NCBI RefSeq assembly: GCF_003148885.1
Contig: NZ_QGHD01000026.1
Location: 1 to 36,330, forward strand
Source: Hallerella porci
Lineage (GTDB): Bacteria > Fibrobacterota > Fibrobacteria > Fibrobacterales > Fibrobacteraceae
DNA length: 36,330 nt
Reading direction: 5' to 3'
The position numbers were made by a program, and so were the translations under genes. Below, in pieces: positions 16,164 to 25,158 of the stretch (position 1 is its first letter; the number at the start of each line of letters is the position of its first letter). The notes beneath the pieces were generated by a model. It was not told the DNA's origin. It searched no databases and saw only the letters and a list, made by a program, of their open reading frames with translations.

Positions 16164-18076
16164 TATTTGTAACTCCGCGTCACGAGGTGAACATTTTCAA
16201 ATGTGAGAGGTTCCTTGGAAAGTTCCGGAAGTTGTCCGTCGCCCTTATATTCCCAAGCACCGACATAGCAGAAGTGTTCATCGTCGCGCAATGCTTCGCC
16301 TTCTGCAGTCTGATGTTCTTCACGGAAGTGACCACCGCAAGATTCTTCACGATGCAAAGCGTCGCGAGTGAGGAGTTCCGCAAATTCGAGGAAGTCCGCC
16401 ACGTGGCCCGCATTTTCCAAATTCTGGTTGAAGTCGCCTTCGGCACCGAGAACATTGGCATTTTCCCAGAAGTCCGCGCGGATTTCCGGAATGCGTTCCA
16501 AAGCCTTTTCCAAGCCAGCTTTGTTACGACCCATGCCGACATATTCCCACATCACGTGTCCGAGTTCGCGATGAATTTCGGAAACATTCTTCTTACCGTG
16601 AATGTTCAAAATCTTGTTCAAACGATCCATCGCATTCTTTTCCGCTTCCTTGAAAGCCGGATCCGAAGCGCTCACCTTTTCAAGCTTTGTGCCTGCGAAG
16701 TAACCGCCGATGGTGTAAGGAATCACAAAATAACCATCCGAAAGGCCCTGCATCAAAGCCGAAGCACCGAGACGGTTCGCACCGTGATCCGAGAAGTTTG
16801 CTTCACCGAGAACGAAGCAACCCGGAATCGTGCTCATCAAGTTGTAGTCCACCCAAAGACCGCCCATCGTATAGTGAGAAGCCGGGTAAATACGCATCGG
16901 AACCTTATACGGATCTTCGTCGGTAATCTTTTCATACATCTGGAAAAGGTTGCCGTACTTTGCCGAAACGCCCGCCACGCCCATACGCTTAATCGCATCG
17001 GCGAAGTCAAGGTAAACAGCACGCTTCGAAGCGCCCACGCCCATTCCATTGTCGCAGACCATCTTCGCATTACGCGAAGCCACGTCACGCGGAACGAGGT
17101 TACCGAAAGACGGATAACGTTCTTCGAGGTAGTAGTAACGTTCGCTTTCCGGAATTTCATTTGCCGGACGAGTATCGCCGACTTTCTTCGGCACCCAAAT
17201 ACGACCGTCGTTACGGAGAGATTCGCTCATCAAAGTGAGCTTCGACTGATGATCGCCAGTGACCGGGATGCAAGTCGGGTGAATTTGTGTGTAGCAAGGG
17301 TTCGCAAAGAGAGCGCCCTTCTTGTAAGCCTGCCAAGCCGGGCTCACGTTACAACCCTTCGCATTGGTCGAAAGGTAGAACACGTTGCCGTAGCCGCCAG
17401 TTGCCAAGCAAACTGCATCCGCTTCGTAGCTTTCGAGTGCACCGGTAATGAGGTTACGCACCACGATACCGCGAGCCTTACCATCGATGACGACCAAGTC
17501 CTGCATATCGCGACGCGGGAAAATCTTCACCGTGCCCTTCGAAACCTGACGCATCAACGCTTGATAAGCGCCGAGGAGAAGCTGCTGACCGGTCTGACCA
17601 CGAGCGTAGAATGTACGAGAAACCTGCGTACCGCCGAAAGAACGGTTTGCGAGAAGTCCACCGTAATCGCGGCCGAACGGAACGCCCTGAGCCACGCATT
17701 GGTCGATGATCAAATTGGAGTTTTCAGCAAGACGGTGCACGTTCGCTTCACGAGCGCGGAAGTCGCCGCCTTTCACTGTATCGTAGAACAAACGGTAAAC
17801 CGAGTCGCCGTCGTTCGTGTAATTTTTCGCAGCGTTGATACCGCCCTGAGCCGCAATGGAGTGTGCGCGACGCGGAGAATCTTGGTAGCAGAAAGCGAGA
17901 ACATTGTAACCGAGTTCGCCGAGAGATGCTGCAGCGCTTGCGCCCGCAAGACCGGTACCGACAACGATGACTTTGAATTTACGCTTGTTCGTCGGGTTCA
18001 CGAGTTTGAGTTCAAACTTGTGGCGGGTCCACTTTTCGGAGATATTTCCGCCAGGAATATGAGCATCTAATTGCAT
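16163..18076 (-). CDS. frdA: Fumarate reductase flavoprotein subunit
   Basis: A 637-aa catalytic subunit carrying covalent FAD. The FAD-binding Rossmann motif [19 protein letters not shown] starts at residue 38, and the flavin-linked histidine is His72 in [11 protein letters not shown]. The active-site PASHYTMGG motif lies in the second half, followed by [25 protein letters not shown]. The length matches long B-type FrdA/SdhA. A clear GGAGAT ribosome site lies 7 bases before the ATG, and the gene starts one base after the frdC stop. The order C-A-B and the single cytochrome subunit are typical of type-B complexes. Confidence 0.94.
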   Translation of the reverse strand: MQLDAHIPGGNISEKWTRHKFELKLVNPTNKRKFKVIVVGTGLAGASAAASLGELGYNVLAFCYQDSPRRAHSIAAQGGINAAKNYTNDGDSVYRLFYDTVKGGDFRAREANVHRLAENSNLIIDQCVAQGVPFGRDYGGLLANRSFGGTQVSRTFYARGQTGQQLLLGAYQALMRQVSKGTVKIFPRRDMQDLVVIDGKARGIVVRNLITGALESYEADAVCLATGGYGNVFYLSTNAKGCNVSPAWQAYKKGALFANPCYTQIHPTCIPVTGDHQSKLTLMSESLRNDGRIWVPKKVGDTRPANEIPESERYYYLEERYPSFGNLVPRDVASRNAKMVCDNGMGVGASKRAVYLDFADAIKRMGVAGVSAKYGNLFQMYEKITDEDPYKVPMRIYPASHYTMGGLWVDYNLMSTIPGCFVLGEANFSDHGANRLGASALMQGLSDGYFVIPYTIGGYFAGTKLEKVSASDPAFKEAEKNAMDRLNKILNIHGKKNVSEIHRELGHVMWEYVGMGRNKAGLEKALERIPEIRADFWENANVLGAEGDFNQNLENAGHVADFLEFAELLTRDALHREESCGGHFREEHQTAEGEALRDDEHFCYVGAWEYKGDGQLPELSKEPLTFENVHLVTRSYK

Positions 18077-18077
18077 A

Positions 18078-18926
18078 TTAGCGATCTCCTTCTACGCTGT
18101 AAGAAACCTGAAATTCGTCTGCGGAAACAGCCCAAGAAATTTTCTTTGCCTTGAGAGCTTCATCTTGAGCTTGCTTCTTTTGTTCCAAAACCTGTTGGTT
18201 CTGATGAGCTGCATTGCGGAGCGCTTCTGTTGCCGGCTGATGAGCGATGTAGCAGCTAAAGCCAGCTTCCAAAGCAAAACCGAGAGCGACGACAACGCTA
18301 TAAACAACGCCGACGAAATCGATAATCGGAGTCCACTTCTGGTGAGCGATACCGAGAGTCTGGAACGCCGAAGCAATTGCGTGGAAAAGATGCATGCCGA
18401 TAACGAACATGCTCACGAGGTAGAAGACAGTCCAGATCGGGCTTGCGAACATATCGATTGTCGTGAGCCACATATCGCGGATGACTTCGCCCGCTTCGTT
18501 TTCATACAAATAATGCACACCGAACTTGAGGGTGAGCAAATGCTGAATCGCAAAACCGAGGATAATGAGACCAGACCAAATCATCGTAAAGCTTGCAAAA
18601 GTCTTCTTGCCTTTGCGAGCGTTCACTTCGTAAGCTTCCGGACCACGAGCCTTGCGGTTTTCGAGCTTGAGCTTAATCGCGAGGAAAATGTGGATGAGGA
18701 AGATGGCGACAAGACCGATTTCTACGAAGTAGATGATCGGCTTCATCCCGGTGAGGAGCTGCGTGTAAGCATTGTAATGCGCCTGAGCCGCAACTTGGTC
18801 CAAGTTGATTAACTGCAGGTTACCGATCATGTGCCCTAAGATAAAGAGCGCAATCGCAGCACCCGAGCAACCCATAATCTGCTTCTTACCAATGGAGGAA
18901 GTCAGATATTTGATTATCCATTGCAT
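18078..18926 (-). CDS. frdC: Fumarate reductase cytochrome b subunit
   Basis: A 282-aa membrane anchor with about five hydrophobic segments (near 18-40, 63-88, 110-130, 160-180 and 205-225), as in diheme type-B SdhC/FrdC. Histidines placed for heme binding include those in LGHMIGN (31), AIQHLL and [13 protein letters not shown]. The last 45 residues are a charged helical extension ([20 protein letters not shown]) that makes the protein longer than most family members; its role is unknown. GGAG lies 11 bases upstream of the ATG. ndk ends only 49 bases upstream on the same strand, so read-through from ndk is possible. Confidence 0.9.
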   Translation of the reverse strand: MQWIIKYLTSSIGKKQIMGCSGAAIALFILGHMIGNLQLINLDQVAAQAHYNAYTQLLTGMKPIIYFVEIGLVAIFLIHIFLAIKLKLENRKARGPEAYEVNARKGKKTFASFTMIWSGLIILGFAIQHLLTLKFGVHYLYENEAGEVIRDMWLTTIDMFASPIWTVFYLVSMFVIGMHLFHAIASAFQTLGIAHQKWTPIIDFVGVVYSVVVALGFALEAGFSCYIAHQPATEALRNAAHQNQQVLEQKKQAQDEALKAKKISWAVSADEFQVSYSVEGDR

Positions 18927-18975
18927 GAGGTTTGTGTCTCCTTGATTGTGATTTTAATTTGAAAACTTGAAACGC

Positions 18976-19431
18976 TTAGCCGAGGACTTTGCAAGCCTTT
19001 TCAGAAACCGGCGCGTAATCGTAAAGATCTTCTTTCTTGAACCAGAAAGCCACTTCGCGTTCGGCGCTAGCCGGACTATCGGAACTGTGGACGACGTTTT
19101 CGGTCATCGACGGGGCGAAGTCATAACGAAGAGTGCCCGGTTCTGCTTTTTCCGGATTTGTCGCACCGTTAATTGCGCGAACTTTTGCGACGGCATTTTC
19201 ACCAGCGAGAGCAATCATCACCGACGGTCCTTTCGTCATATAGGCTTCGAGTTCGGGGAAGAACGGCTTGTTTACGTGTTCTGCGTAAAAACCGCGAGCT
19301 TCTTCCGAAGTCATCTGGTGCAACTTGAGCCCGACGACAGCAAGACGTGCGCTCGTATAACGATCCAAAATGCGACCGATCAGGCCAGACTGGACGCCGT
19401 TGGGTTTGATCATAGCAAAAGTCATTTCCAT
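18976..19431 (-). CDS. ndk: Nucleoside diphosphate kinase
   Basis: A 151-aa enzyme moving the terminal phosphate between nucleoside triphosphates and diphosphates. The phosphorylated histidine is His115 in NVVHSSDSPASAEREVAFWF, with the family motif TFAMIKPNGVQ at the N-terminus. Two starts are possible six bases apart (MEMTF or MTF); the first has GGCGGTAA at a better distance. An exact TAnnTTTG element (TATATTTG, 19464-19457) lies 25 nt upstream. Confidence 0.95.
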   Translation of the reverse strand: MEMTFAMIKPNGVQSGLIGRILDRYTSARLAVVGLKLHQMTSEEARGFYAEHVNKPFFPELEAYMTKGPSVMIALAGENAVAKVRAINGATNPEKAEPGTLRYDFAPSMTENVVHSSDSPASAEREVAFWFKKEDLYDYAPVSEKACKVLG

Positions 19432-19456
19432 ATAGTTACCGCCTTAAATGGTAGTT

Positions 19457-19464
19457 CAAATATA
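19457..19464 (-). promoter_or_regulatory. TAnnTTTG promoter of ndk
   Basis: TATATTTG on the minus strand, an exact match to the Bacteroidetes -7 consensus, followed by a 25-nt leader before the ATG. Confidence 0.5.
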
Positions 19465-19531
19465 TAAAAAGACGCGCTTTCGCACGCAGTTTTTCCCCAC
19501 TTCCAAGCGGAAAAATTTTCCCATTTTACGC

Positions 19532-19555
19532 AAAAAGCCTCGCTTTCGCGAGGCT
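19532..19555 (-). terminator. Intrinsic terminator after ilvD
   Basis: On the minus strand AGCCTCGC, loop GAAA, GCGAGGCT, then TTTTTG. The GAAA tetraloop and 8-bp stem are strong, and the hairpin lies about 27 bases after the ilvD stop. Confidence 0.9.
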
Positions 19556-19581
19556 CTGGAAATTTTCCCGAAAGATTTTCC

Positions 19582-21432
19582 TTATTGCAAATTCGAAAGA
19601 TCGCGGACAGCACCCTTATCGGCGCTCGACGCCATCATCGCATAAGCTTGAAGCGCTTTCGACACGACGCGGTCGCGGTGTTCAGGCTTCCAAGCCTTAG
19701 CGCCACGCGCTTCCATTTCTTTGCGGCGTTCAGCGAGTTCGGTATCGGTAAGGCCCACGTTAATCGTGCGATTCGGAATATCGATTTCGATGATATCGCC
19801 CGTGCGGACAAGTCCGATGTTTCCTTTGCTTGCGGCTTCCGGAGAAGCGTGACCGATAGAAAGTCCGCTCGTTCCGCCCGAGAAACGACCATCGGTTAAG
19901 AGAGCGCAGCTCTTGCCCAAATGACGGCTCTTGAGGTAACTTGTCGGATAAAGCATTTCTTGCATTCCCGGACCGCCCTTCGGACCTTCGTAGCGAATCA
20001 CGACGACGTCGCCCGCTTTCACCTGATTGCCGAGGATTCCGTTCACCGCATCTTCTTGGCTTTCGAAGACAATTGCCGGGCCCGTGAATTTTAAAATCGA
20101 TTCATCGACGCCCGCGGTTTTCACAATGCAGCCATCGACGGCGAGGTTACCATAAAGAACGGCGAGGCCGCCATCTTTCGAGTAAGCGTGAGCTGCATCG
20201 CGGATAGCGCCATTTGCACGGTCCAAATCCAACGAATCGTAATGGAAATTCTGCGAGAATGCGGTAATGCTAAACTTGCCGCCCGGACCTGCGAGATAGC
20301 GAGACTTGACTTCTTCCGAAGGATTTTTCATCACATCGTTTTGGTCAATTGCTTCACCGATTGTTTTCGCGTGAACCGTTGCGCAATTCCGATGAATTAA
20401 ACCCATGCGATCCAATTCAGCGAGGATACCGATAATGCCACCAGCACGGTTAACATTTTCGACGTGAATGTTGTGCACCGTCGGCGCTACTTTACAAATG
20501 CAAGGCGTATTGCGAGAAAGTCTGTCGATATCTTTCATCGTAAAATCGACATGTGCTTCTTGAGCGACTGCGAGCAAATGCAAAACGGTATTTGAACTTC
20601 CACCCATCGCGATATCCAAGCGCATCGCATTTTCAAAAGCTTCTTTCGATACGATAGAACGCGGCAAAACCGATTCATCATCTTCGTCATAATAGCGGTG
20701 GCAAAGTTCCACAATGCGACGGCCAGCGGCTTCAAACAATTTTTTGCGTTCAGCGTTCGTTGCAACAATCGTGCCGTTTCCCGGAAGGCTTAAGCCGATT
20801 GCTTCGGTGAGAGAATTCATCGAGTTTGCAGTAAACATGCCCGAGCAGCTTCCGCAAGTGGGGCACGCGGATTTTTCAATCGCTGCCGATTCTTCGTCCG
20901 TCACCGAATTATCCGCCGAATCAATCATCGCATCAATTAAATCCAAAGCGCGATCCGAGCCATCTTTTTGCTTCACATGACCCGCTTCCATCGGACCGCC
21001 CGAAACAAAAATCGACGGAATGTTTAAACGCATCGAAGCCATAAGCATTCCCGGCGTCACCTTGTCGCAGTTGCTAATGCAAACAAGACCGTCGGCGCGG
21101 TGAGCGTTCGCCATATATTCGACGCTATCAGCGATTAAATCGCGCGAAGGCAAACTGTAAAGCATTCCATCGTGACCCATCGCAATGCCGTCATCGACTG
21201 CAATCGTATTCATCTCTTTCGGAATACCGCCGGCTTTACGAATTTCTTCGGCAACGATTTTTCCGACTTCGCGAAGATGTACGTGTCCCGGAACAAATTC
21301 GGTGAAGCTATTGACCACGGCAATTACCGGTCTGCCAAATTCTTCGGGCTTTGTGCCAGTCGCAATCCAAAGCGCACGAGCGCCCGCCATTTCGCGGCCT
21401 TCAATCGTCTTCTTAGAACGTAAATCTTTCAT
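19582..21432 (-). CDS. ilvD: Dihydroxy-acid dehydratase
   Basis: A 616-aa iron-sulfur enzyme that dehydrates 2,3-dihydroxy-isovalerate and -methylvalerate in valine, leucine and isoleucine synthesis. The length equals E. coli IlvD, and the cluster cysteines are in NCDKVTPG (Cys122) and [11 protein letters not shown] (190-200). The closing motifs [12 protein letters not shown] and [11 protein letters not shown] are present. Start at 21432: AGAGG lies 7 bases upstream; an in-frame start 72 bases further up would cross the terminator-like hairpin and is unlikely. The 180-bp leader contains two terminator-like hairpins and a short ORF. Confidence 0.96.
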   Translation of the reverse strand: MKDLRSKKTIEGREMAGARALWIATGTKPEEFGRPVIAVVNSFTEFVPGHVHLREVGKIVAEEIRKAGGIPKEMNTIAVDDGIAMGHDGMLYSLPSRDLIADSVEYMANAHRADGLVCISNCDKVTPGMLMASMRLNIPSIFVSGGPMEAGHVKQKDGSDRALDLIDAMIDSADNSVTDEESAAIEKSACPTCGSCSGMFTANSMNSLTEAIGLSLPGNGTIVATNAERKKLFEAAGRRIVELCHRYYDEDDESVLPRSIVSKEAFENAMRLDIAMGGSSNTVLHLLAVAQEAHVDFTMKDIDRLSRNTPCICKVAPTVHNIHVENVNRAGGIIGILAELDRMGLIHRNCATVHAKTIGEAIDQNDVMKNPSEEVKSRYLAGPGGKFSITAFSQNFHYDSLDLDRANGAIRDAAHAYSKDGGLAVLYGNLAVDGCIVKTAGVDESILKFTGPAIVFESQEDAVNGILGNQVKAGDVVVIRYEGPKGGPGMQEMLYPTSYLKSRHLGKSCALLTDGRFSGGTSGLSIGHASPEAASKGNIGLVRTGDIIEIDIPNRTINVGLTDTELAERRKEMEARGAKAWKPEHRDRVVSKALQAYAMMASSADKGAVRDLSNLQ

Positions 21433-21568
21433 CGTGTAACCTCTTGTAGATGATGCGAAAATGATAGAAAAAAAGCGCCTTTGGCGCTTTTGCAAATCTT
21501 TCAAATATCAAATGTTTTAATCTCTGCGTTGAAAAGCGCAGAGGCCGCAGCGCTTTTCATTCTTAACG
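21433..21568 (-). promoter_or_regulatory. ilvD leader with attenuator-like hairpins
   Basis: Read on the minus strand, the leader holds GAAAAGCGC followed after 10 nt by GCGCTTTTC (9-bp stem). An overlapping 7-bp stem (CTCTGCG with CGCAGAG) comes next. The last element is a terminator-like hairpin AAAAGCGCC-AAA-GGCGCTTTT followed by further T residues (21491-21468). Segments 1, 2, 3 and 4 can pair as 1:2, 2:3 or 3:4, as in an amino-acid operon attenuator. A 19-codon ORF starts at 21560 within the leader ([19 protein letters not shown]) but is not rich in branched-chain codons. A promoter-like TATCATTTTC (21466-21457) lies after the hairpin, so the hairpin could instead simply insulate ilvD. 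Confidence 0.45.
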
Positions 21569-21596
21569 AAAAAGGCTCGCCGAAGGCGAGCCTTTT
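21569..21596 (-). terminator. Intrinsic terminator after efp
   Basis: On the minus strand AAAAGGCTCGCC, loop TTC, GGCGAGCCTTTTT. It lies 18 bases after the efp stop and shares its stem sequence with the terminator at 15336-15364. Confidence 0.92.
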
Positions 21597-21613
21597 AGAT
21601 GAACTTTTTGAAA

Positions 21614-22180
21614 TTACTTGGCGCGTTCGACGTAAGAACCGTCGCGAGTGTCCACTTTAATCTTCATGCCTTCTGCGATGAAGAGCGGAATCATCACCTT
21701 TGCACCGGTTTCAAGTTCTGCTTCACGGAGAACGTTACCGCTCGTGTTGCCTTGAACTGCCGGAGGAGCAGAAGTAATCGTCATTTCTACGAAGGTCGGC
21801 GGAATGACTTCGATAGCCTTTCCATCCCACCAAGTGACCTGAACGGTTGCACCATCCAAGAGCCAAACTTCGGCGCCATTCATGGCTTCCTTCGGGATTT
21901 CCATCGTTTCGTTTGTGGTGTTGTCGAGGAAGAACCAAGTTTCACCATCGTTGTAGAGATAAGTCATTTCGGTATAAGTGACTTCGGCTTCTTCAACGGT
22001 ATCGCCACTCTTCCATGTGCGTTCGAGAGTGCGACCGGTGACTAAGTTCTTGATGCGGACGCGGTTAAAAGCTTGACCTTTACCCGGCTTCACAAACTGG
22101 TTTTCCACGATCATCCATGGTTGGCCATCGACGATAATTTTTAATTTTTTGCGGAACTCGTTAGTGCTGACTGTACCCAT
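21614..22180 (-). CDS. efp: Elongation factor P
   Basis: A 188-aa translation factor that rescues ribosomes stalled at polyproline. The three beta-barrel domains are normal in length. The tip of domain I is KPGKGQAF, with Lys34 at the position that receives beta-lysine in E. coli-type EF-P. The divergent neighbour is the lysine 2,3-aminomutase homologue that makes beta-lysine for this modification, so the lysyl-lysine type of activation is expected; the ligase EpmA is not in the window. A TATCTTTTTC promoter-like element lies 27 nt upstream on the minus strand. Confidence 0.96.
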   Translation of the reverse strand: MGTVSTNEFRKKLKIIVDGQPWMIVENQFVKPGKGQAFNRVRIKNLVTGRTLERTWKSGDTVEEAEVTYTEMTYLYNDGETWFFLDNTTNETMEIPKEAMNGAEVWLLDGATVQVTWWDGKAIEVIPPTFVEMTITSAPPAVQGNTSGNVLREAELETGAKVMIPLFIAEGMKIKVDTRDGSYVERAK

Positions 22181-22207
22181 AGATATGCCTCTTAAAAAAG
22201 ATTTTGG

Positions 22208-22216
22208 AAAAAGATA
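22208..22216 (-). promoter_or_regulatory. Promoter-like element of efp
   Basis: TATCTTTTT preceded by TTTTC on the minus strand, resembling the TTTTCTAnnTTTG pattern of other genes here. It shares the 43-bp gap with epmB. Confidence 0.4.
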
Positions 22217-22223
22217 GAAAATT

Positions 22224-23186
22224 ATGACTAAAGCATCACCGTTTTTTACCAGCTTAAAGGACCTTTTCGCCTTTCTGGAACTGCCGGAACCCGCTGTTCA
22301 GGTGGCAAATTCCCGTTTTTCCTTCTTGGTTTCGCGCCATTTTGCTTCGAAAATCGAGAAAAAGAACCCGAACGACCCGCTTTTACGGGAAATTTTACCG
22401 ACAGAAGCCGAAAATTTAATCGTCGAAGGATTTTCAGACGATCCGGTCGGCGATGCAGAAAGTGAACTTGAACCGGGAATTTTGCAAAAGTATCAAGGGC
22501 GAATGCTCATCGAGCCGACCTTTTCCTGCAGTCTGCATTGCCGTTTTTGTTTTCGTCGAGCCGAACCGCGAAAATCTCTCGGGGATTTTCTTTCGCGTTT
22601 CCGCGCCCGATTAAATTCTTCGCCGGATATTCAAGAAGTCATTTTCTCGGGAGGCGATCCGCTCATGCTTCCGCGGGCAAATTTCGATGCGCTTGTCGCC
22701 ACCATTTTGGAAAGCGCCCAAGTCAAAACCATCCGCATTCATACGCGGACTCCGGTGACATTTCCGCAGGTCTTAGACGCCGCCGATAAAAATTCGCTGT
22801 TTTCCATTTTGAAAAACGCTGCGCAAAAGAAAAAAGTCGTCCTCGTCGCGCACGTAGATCATCCGCACGAACTCGATAAAAAATCCGCAGAAATTTTCCG
22901 CGAGCTTTCGCAGGCGGGAATCACTCTTTTAAATCAATCCGCTCTGCTCCAAGGCGTGAACGATTCCGCCGAAATTCTCACCGAACTTTCTTTCAAACTT
23001 TTTGACCAAGGCGTTCTCCCCTACTATCTGCATCAGCTAGATCATGCGACAGGAGTTGCGCATTTTGAAGTTTCCGATGCGCGTGCGCTGCAACTGCTCC
23101 AAGAAATTCGAAACGCTCTCCCCGGCTATTTGGTTCCGCGCCTAGTCCGCGAAATCGCCGGCGAAAAATCGAAAACACCGATTTAA
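22224..23186 (+). CDS. epmB: EF-P (R)-beta-lysine mutase, radical SAM
   Basis: A 320-aa radical SAM and PLP enzyme of the lysine 2,3-aminomutase family. The iron-sulfur motif is Cys102-x3-Cys106-x2-Cys109 (CSLHCRFC), followed by FRRAEP, IFSGGDPLM and HTRTPVTFP. The C-terminal half has LLNQSALLQGVND, LPYYLHQLDHATGVAHF and the ending LVPRLVREIAGEKSKTPI, very close to E. coli EpmB. That similarity and its length (short, without the C-terminal oligomerisation region of clostridial lysine mutases) support the EF-P role over lysine catabolism. It lies head to head with efp. Confidence 0.92.
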   Translation: MTKASPFFTSLKDLFAFLELPEPAVQVANSRFSFLVSRHFASKIEKKNPNDPLLREILPTEAENLIVEGFSDDPVGDAESELEPGILQKYQGRMLIEPTFSCSLHCRFCFRRAEPRKSLGDFLSRFRARLNSSPDIQEVIFSGGDPLMLPRANFDALVATILESAQVKTIRIHTRTPVTFPQVLDAADKNSLFSILKNAAQKKKVVLVAHVDHPHELDKKSAEIFRELSQAGITLLNQSALLQGVNDSAEILTELSFKLFDQGVLPYYLHQLDHATGVAHFEVSDARALQLLQEIRNALPGYLVPRLVREIAGEKSKTPI

Positions 23187-23414
23187 ATGAGAAATGAGGA
23201 GGGAGAAATGTTGAGGCTCGCGGGGGAGGAGAGAACTTAGAGCTTAGAGCTGAGAGCTTAGAAAATTCTAAGCTCTAAAATCTAAGTTCTAAGATCTTGC
23301 ATTTCCTCGCACAAAGCGCCTAACTATCTAATTATGCATTGTTAATTATCAATTATGCATTGAATCCAAGCGGTCTTTCTCTTCTGCAAAAGTAAAAGGG
23401 AAATTCATTTCTCA
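23187..23414. repeat. Intergenic hairpin and 7-bp periodic DNA
   Basis: Three stretches repeat every 7 bases: 23187-23214 (ATGAGAA, ATGAGGA and variants), 23234-23295 (AACTTAG, AGCTTAG and so on, then the inverse CTAAGCT, CTAAAAT) and 23321-23362 (TGCATTG, TTAATTA and variants). The middle one forms a large hairpin: outer arms AGAACTTAGA (23232-23241) with 23281-23290, inner arms AGAGCTTAGAA (23253-23263) with 23266-23276. The hairpin may terminate epmB, though it lacks a T-tract. No gene was seen. Confidence 0.8.
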
Positions 23415-23422
23415 TTATAAAA

Positions 23423-23745
23423 GGTTCTCCGGGACGTCGCAGAAGGTGGTGATGACCGTCTCTAGGTTCTCCGACTCTCCGATGAGGCTAGCGACGACTG
23501 TCTCTAGGCTCTCCGACACTCCGATGAAGCTAGCGACGACTGTCTCTAGGCTCTCCGACACTCCGATGAAGCTAGCGACGACCGTCTCTAGGTTCTCCGA
23601 CTCTCCGATGAGGCTAGCGACGACCGTCTCTAGGCTCTCCGACACTCCGATGAAGCTAGCGACGACCGTCTCTAGGTTCTCCGACACTCCGATGAAGCTA
23701 GCGACGACCGTTTTTAGGCTCTCCGGAACATCGGAGATAACATTT
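23423..23745. repeat. 42-bp tandem repeat array, seven units
   Basis: Seven full 42-bp units start at 23423, 23465, 23507, 23549, 23591, 23633 and 23675, and a partial eighth starts at 23717. Inner units are about 90-95 percent identical, beginning GGYTCTCCGAC and ending CTCTA; the first and last units are diverged. There are no spacers, so this is not CRISPR. The array is open in a frame on both strands: on the minus strand it would encode a 14-residue repeat with core LETVVASFIG and alternating SES/SEN. No ATG with a ribosome site starts it, so coding is doubtful. Confidence 0.93.
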
Positions 23746-23787
23746 TACACATTTCTAACCACTGCCCACTAACCACTAACTCCTCAT

Positions 23788-25155
23788 TTAAAACAAGGCT
23801 TTCACCCCGAAGTGCAAAAGGCCTTCGAGCGGGTCGGTGCCGTTGCTTAATGCGTAAAAGAGCGAGAAACTCCAAAAGCCGCGATATTGTGAAATGCCGA
23901 TGCCATAGCTGAATGTGCGAATCCAGCCGTGAGCGGGAGCGAGACCGCGGTGTAATGCGGGTTCGAAGAAAAGATGAAACGCGGTATTTTCGACCGCTTG
24001 CCATTGCAAATCGGCTTCGGTGATGCCGTAAGCGCGGGTGCGGAAAAATCCAGGGCGAAATCCTTTGAGATTTGAAACGCCGCCGAGTTCATAAAGTTCT
24101 GTGTATTTAAAATCGCGGTCCGTCGGGAGAAGGGTTCCCGCCCACGCTGAGGTTTGCAAAACAAATGCGGAAACGATCGGCGTTAAAAGACGCGCGTCGG
24201 CGTGCAAATCCGTCGTGAACGCATGCGAAGAATCCTTCCTATCTTTTGTGACGCGGAATATCCCGTGAAATGTTACCCCATGCCGCGGAAGAATCACGCG
24301 GTCTTCATTTTTATATTGCGTTTCTAATGTGTAAATCCAGCGGTCATTCCCGACGCCGCCTAGGACTGCAAATTCAAAAAAGAATCCGATACTCCGCGAA
24401 ACTCCCGCTTCAATTTCTGCGCTGCGGAAGGAGGAATCTTCTTCGAAACTTCCGCGAACAATTCCATTCCAATCTGTTCCGAGAAGCCACGGTTCTTTAT
24501 ACGATGCGCTGAGAGAATGGCCAAAGTCTCCCGTTTCTCCCGATACCGCTAAATCGCGTCCCGTGCCACGCATATTGTAAAGATGCAAATCGATATTCCC
24601 CGCCCAACCCCCAGCATCGCCGCTCGCATACGAAAGCATTCCTTCGAAACTGTTGACCGAAAGATCCCGCATAAAAAAGACGGGCACGAGTTTATTGCGC
24701 AAAGAATCGCGGAAAAGTTTTGGCTCTGCGGTGGATTCAAAATAGCCCGAGTTAATGAGTTTGCGTTTCGCCCGTTCCAAATCCAAAAGCCTAACCAAAG
24801 AGCCCGCCGTTAATCCCGAAAGTTTTGCAAATGTTTCGTGCTTGCTGCGCGAATTTTCGGCGTTTTCTGCCGCTGCCCAAACGAATGCATTTCCGCGTTT
24901 TAATGTAACGGTTGCGTTTCCCAAAGAATCGACTTCAAAAGAAGCGTTCGCAAAAGGGAATCCATTTTCCGATAATTCATCGACAAATTCTTTTAAAACT
25001 TCATCGCCTTTTTCGCAATTTTCTTCTCGCAATTTTCCAAAAAATTGTTCCGCTTTTTCATCGACATCGCCGACGATGCGCACGCTTTGAATGACGCAAT
25101 GCGACGCTTGCGCTAAATTCAAAAAACAGAAAAATGCCAAAAGAAAATATTTCAT
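23788..25155 (-). CDS. Omp85/BamA-like outer-membrane protein
   Basis: A 455-aa exported protein. A signal peptide covers about 1-17 (MKYFLLAFFCFLNLAQA). Residues 22-150 look like one or two POTRA-type domains (VIQSVRIVGDV..., LDLERAKRKLINSGYFES). Residues about 165-455 form a beta-barrel with GGVSNLKGFRPG, comparable to the Omp85 (L)GG...(R)G(F/Y) element, and a C-terminal phenylalanine. It is much shorter than BamA and closer to TamA/surface-antigen types. It is the last gene of a five-gene operon, 3 bases after a giant outer-membrane protein, and could be its dedicated assembly factor. Confidence 0.8.
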   Translation of the reverse strand: MKYFLLAFFCFLNLAQASHCVIQSVRIVGDVDEKAEQFFGKLREENCEKGDEVLKEFVDELSENGFPFANASFEVDSLGNATVTLKRGNAFVWAAAENAENSRSKHETFAKLSGLTAGSLVRLLDLERAKRKLINSGYFESTAEPKLFRDSLRNKLVPVFFMRDLSVNSFEGMLSYASGDAGGWAGNIDLHLYNMRGTGRDLAVSGETGDFGHSLSASYKEPWLLGTDWNGIVRGSFEEDSSFRSAEIEAGVSRSIGFFFEFAVLGGVGNDRWIYTLETQYKNEDRVILPRHGVTFHGIFRVTKDRKDSSHAFTTDLHADARLLTPIVSAFVLQTSAWAGTLLPTDRDFKYTELYELGGVSNLKGFRPGFFRTRAYGITEADLQWQAVENTAFHLFFEPALHRGLAPAHGWIRTFSYGIGISQYRGFWSFSLFYALSNGTDPLEGLLHFGVKALF

Positions 25156-25158
25156 CGT

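Noticed and set aside
16187-18070. Long open frame of 627 codons on the plus strand
   Set aside because: It is the antisense shadow of frdA, which has full family motifs, a ribosome site and operon context.
21433-21504. Extended N-terminus of IlvD
   Set aside because: The extra codons cross a terminator-like hairpin and are not part of the 616-residue family length.
22224-23186. Catabolic lysine 2,3-aminomutase
   Set aside because: Length, C-terminal SKTPI ending and the head-to-head efp gene point to EpmB; no lysine fermentation genes are nearby.
23415-23687. Coding gene made of 14-residue repeats on the minus strand
   Set aside because: The start would be a GTG within the array without a ribosome site, and both strands are equally open because of the repeat.
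23423-23745. CRISPR array
   Set aside because: Units are contiguous 42-bp copies with no unique spacers and no cas genes nearby.
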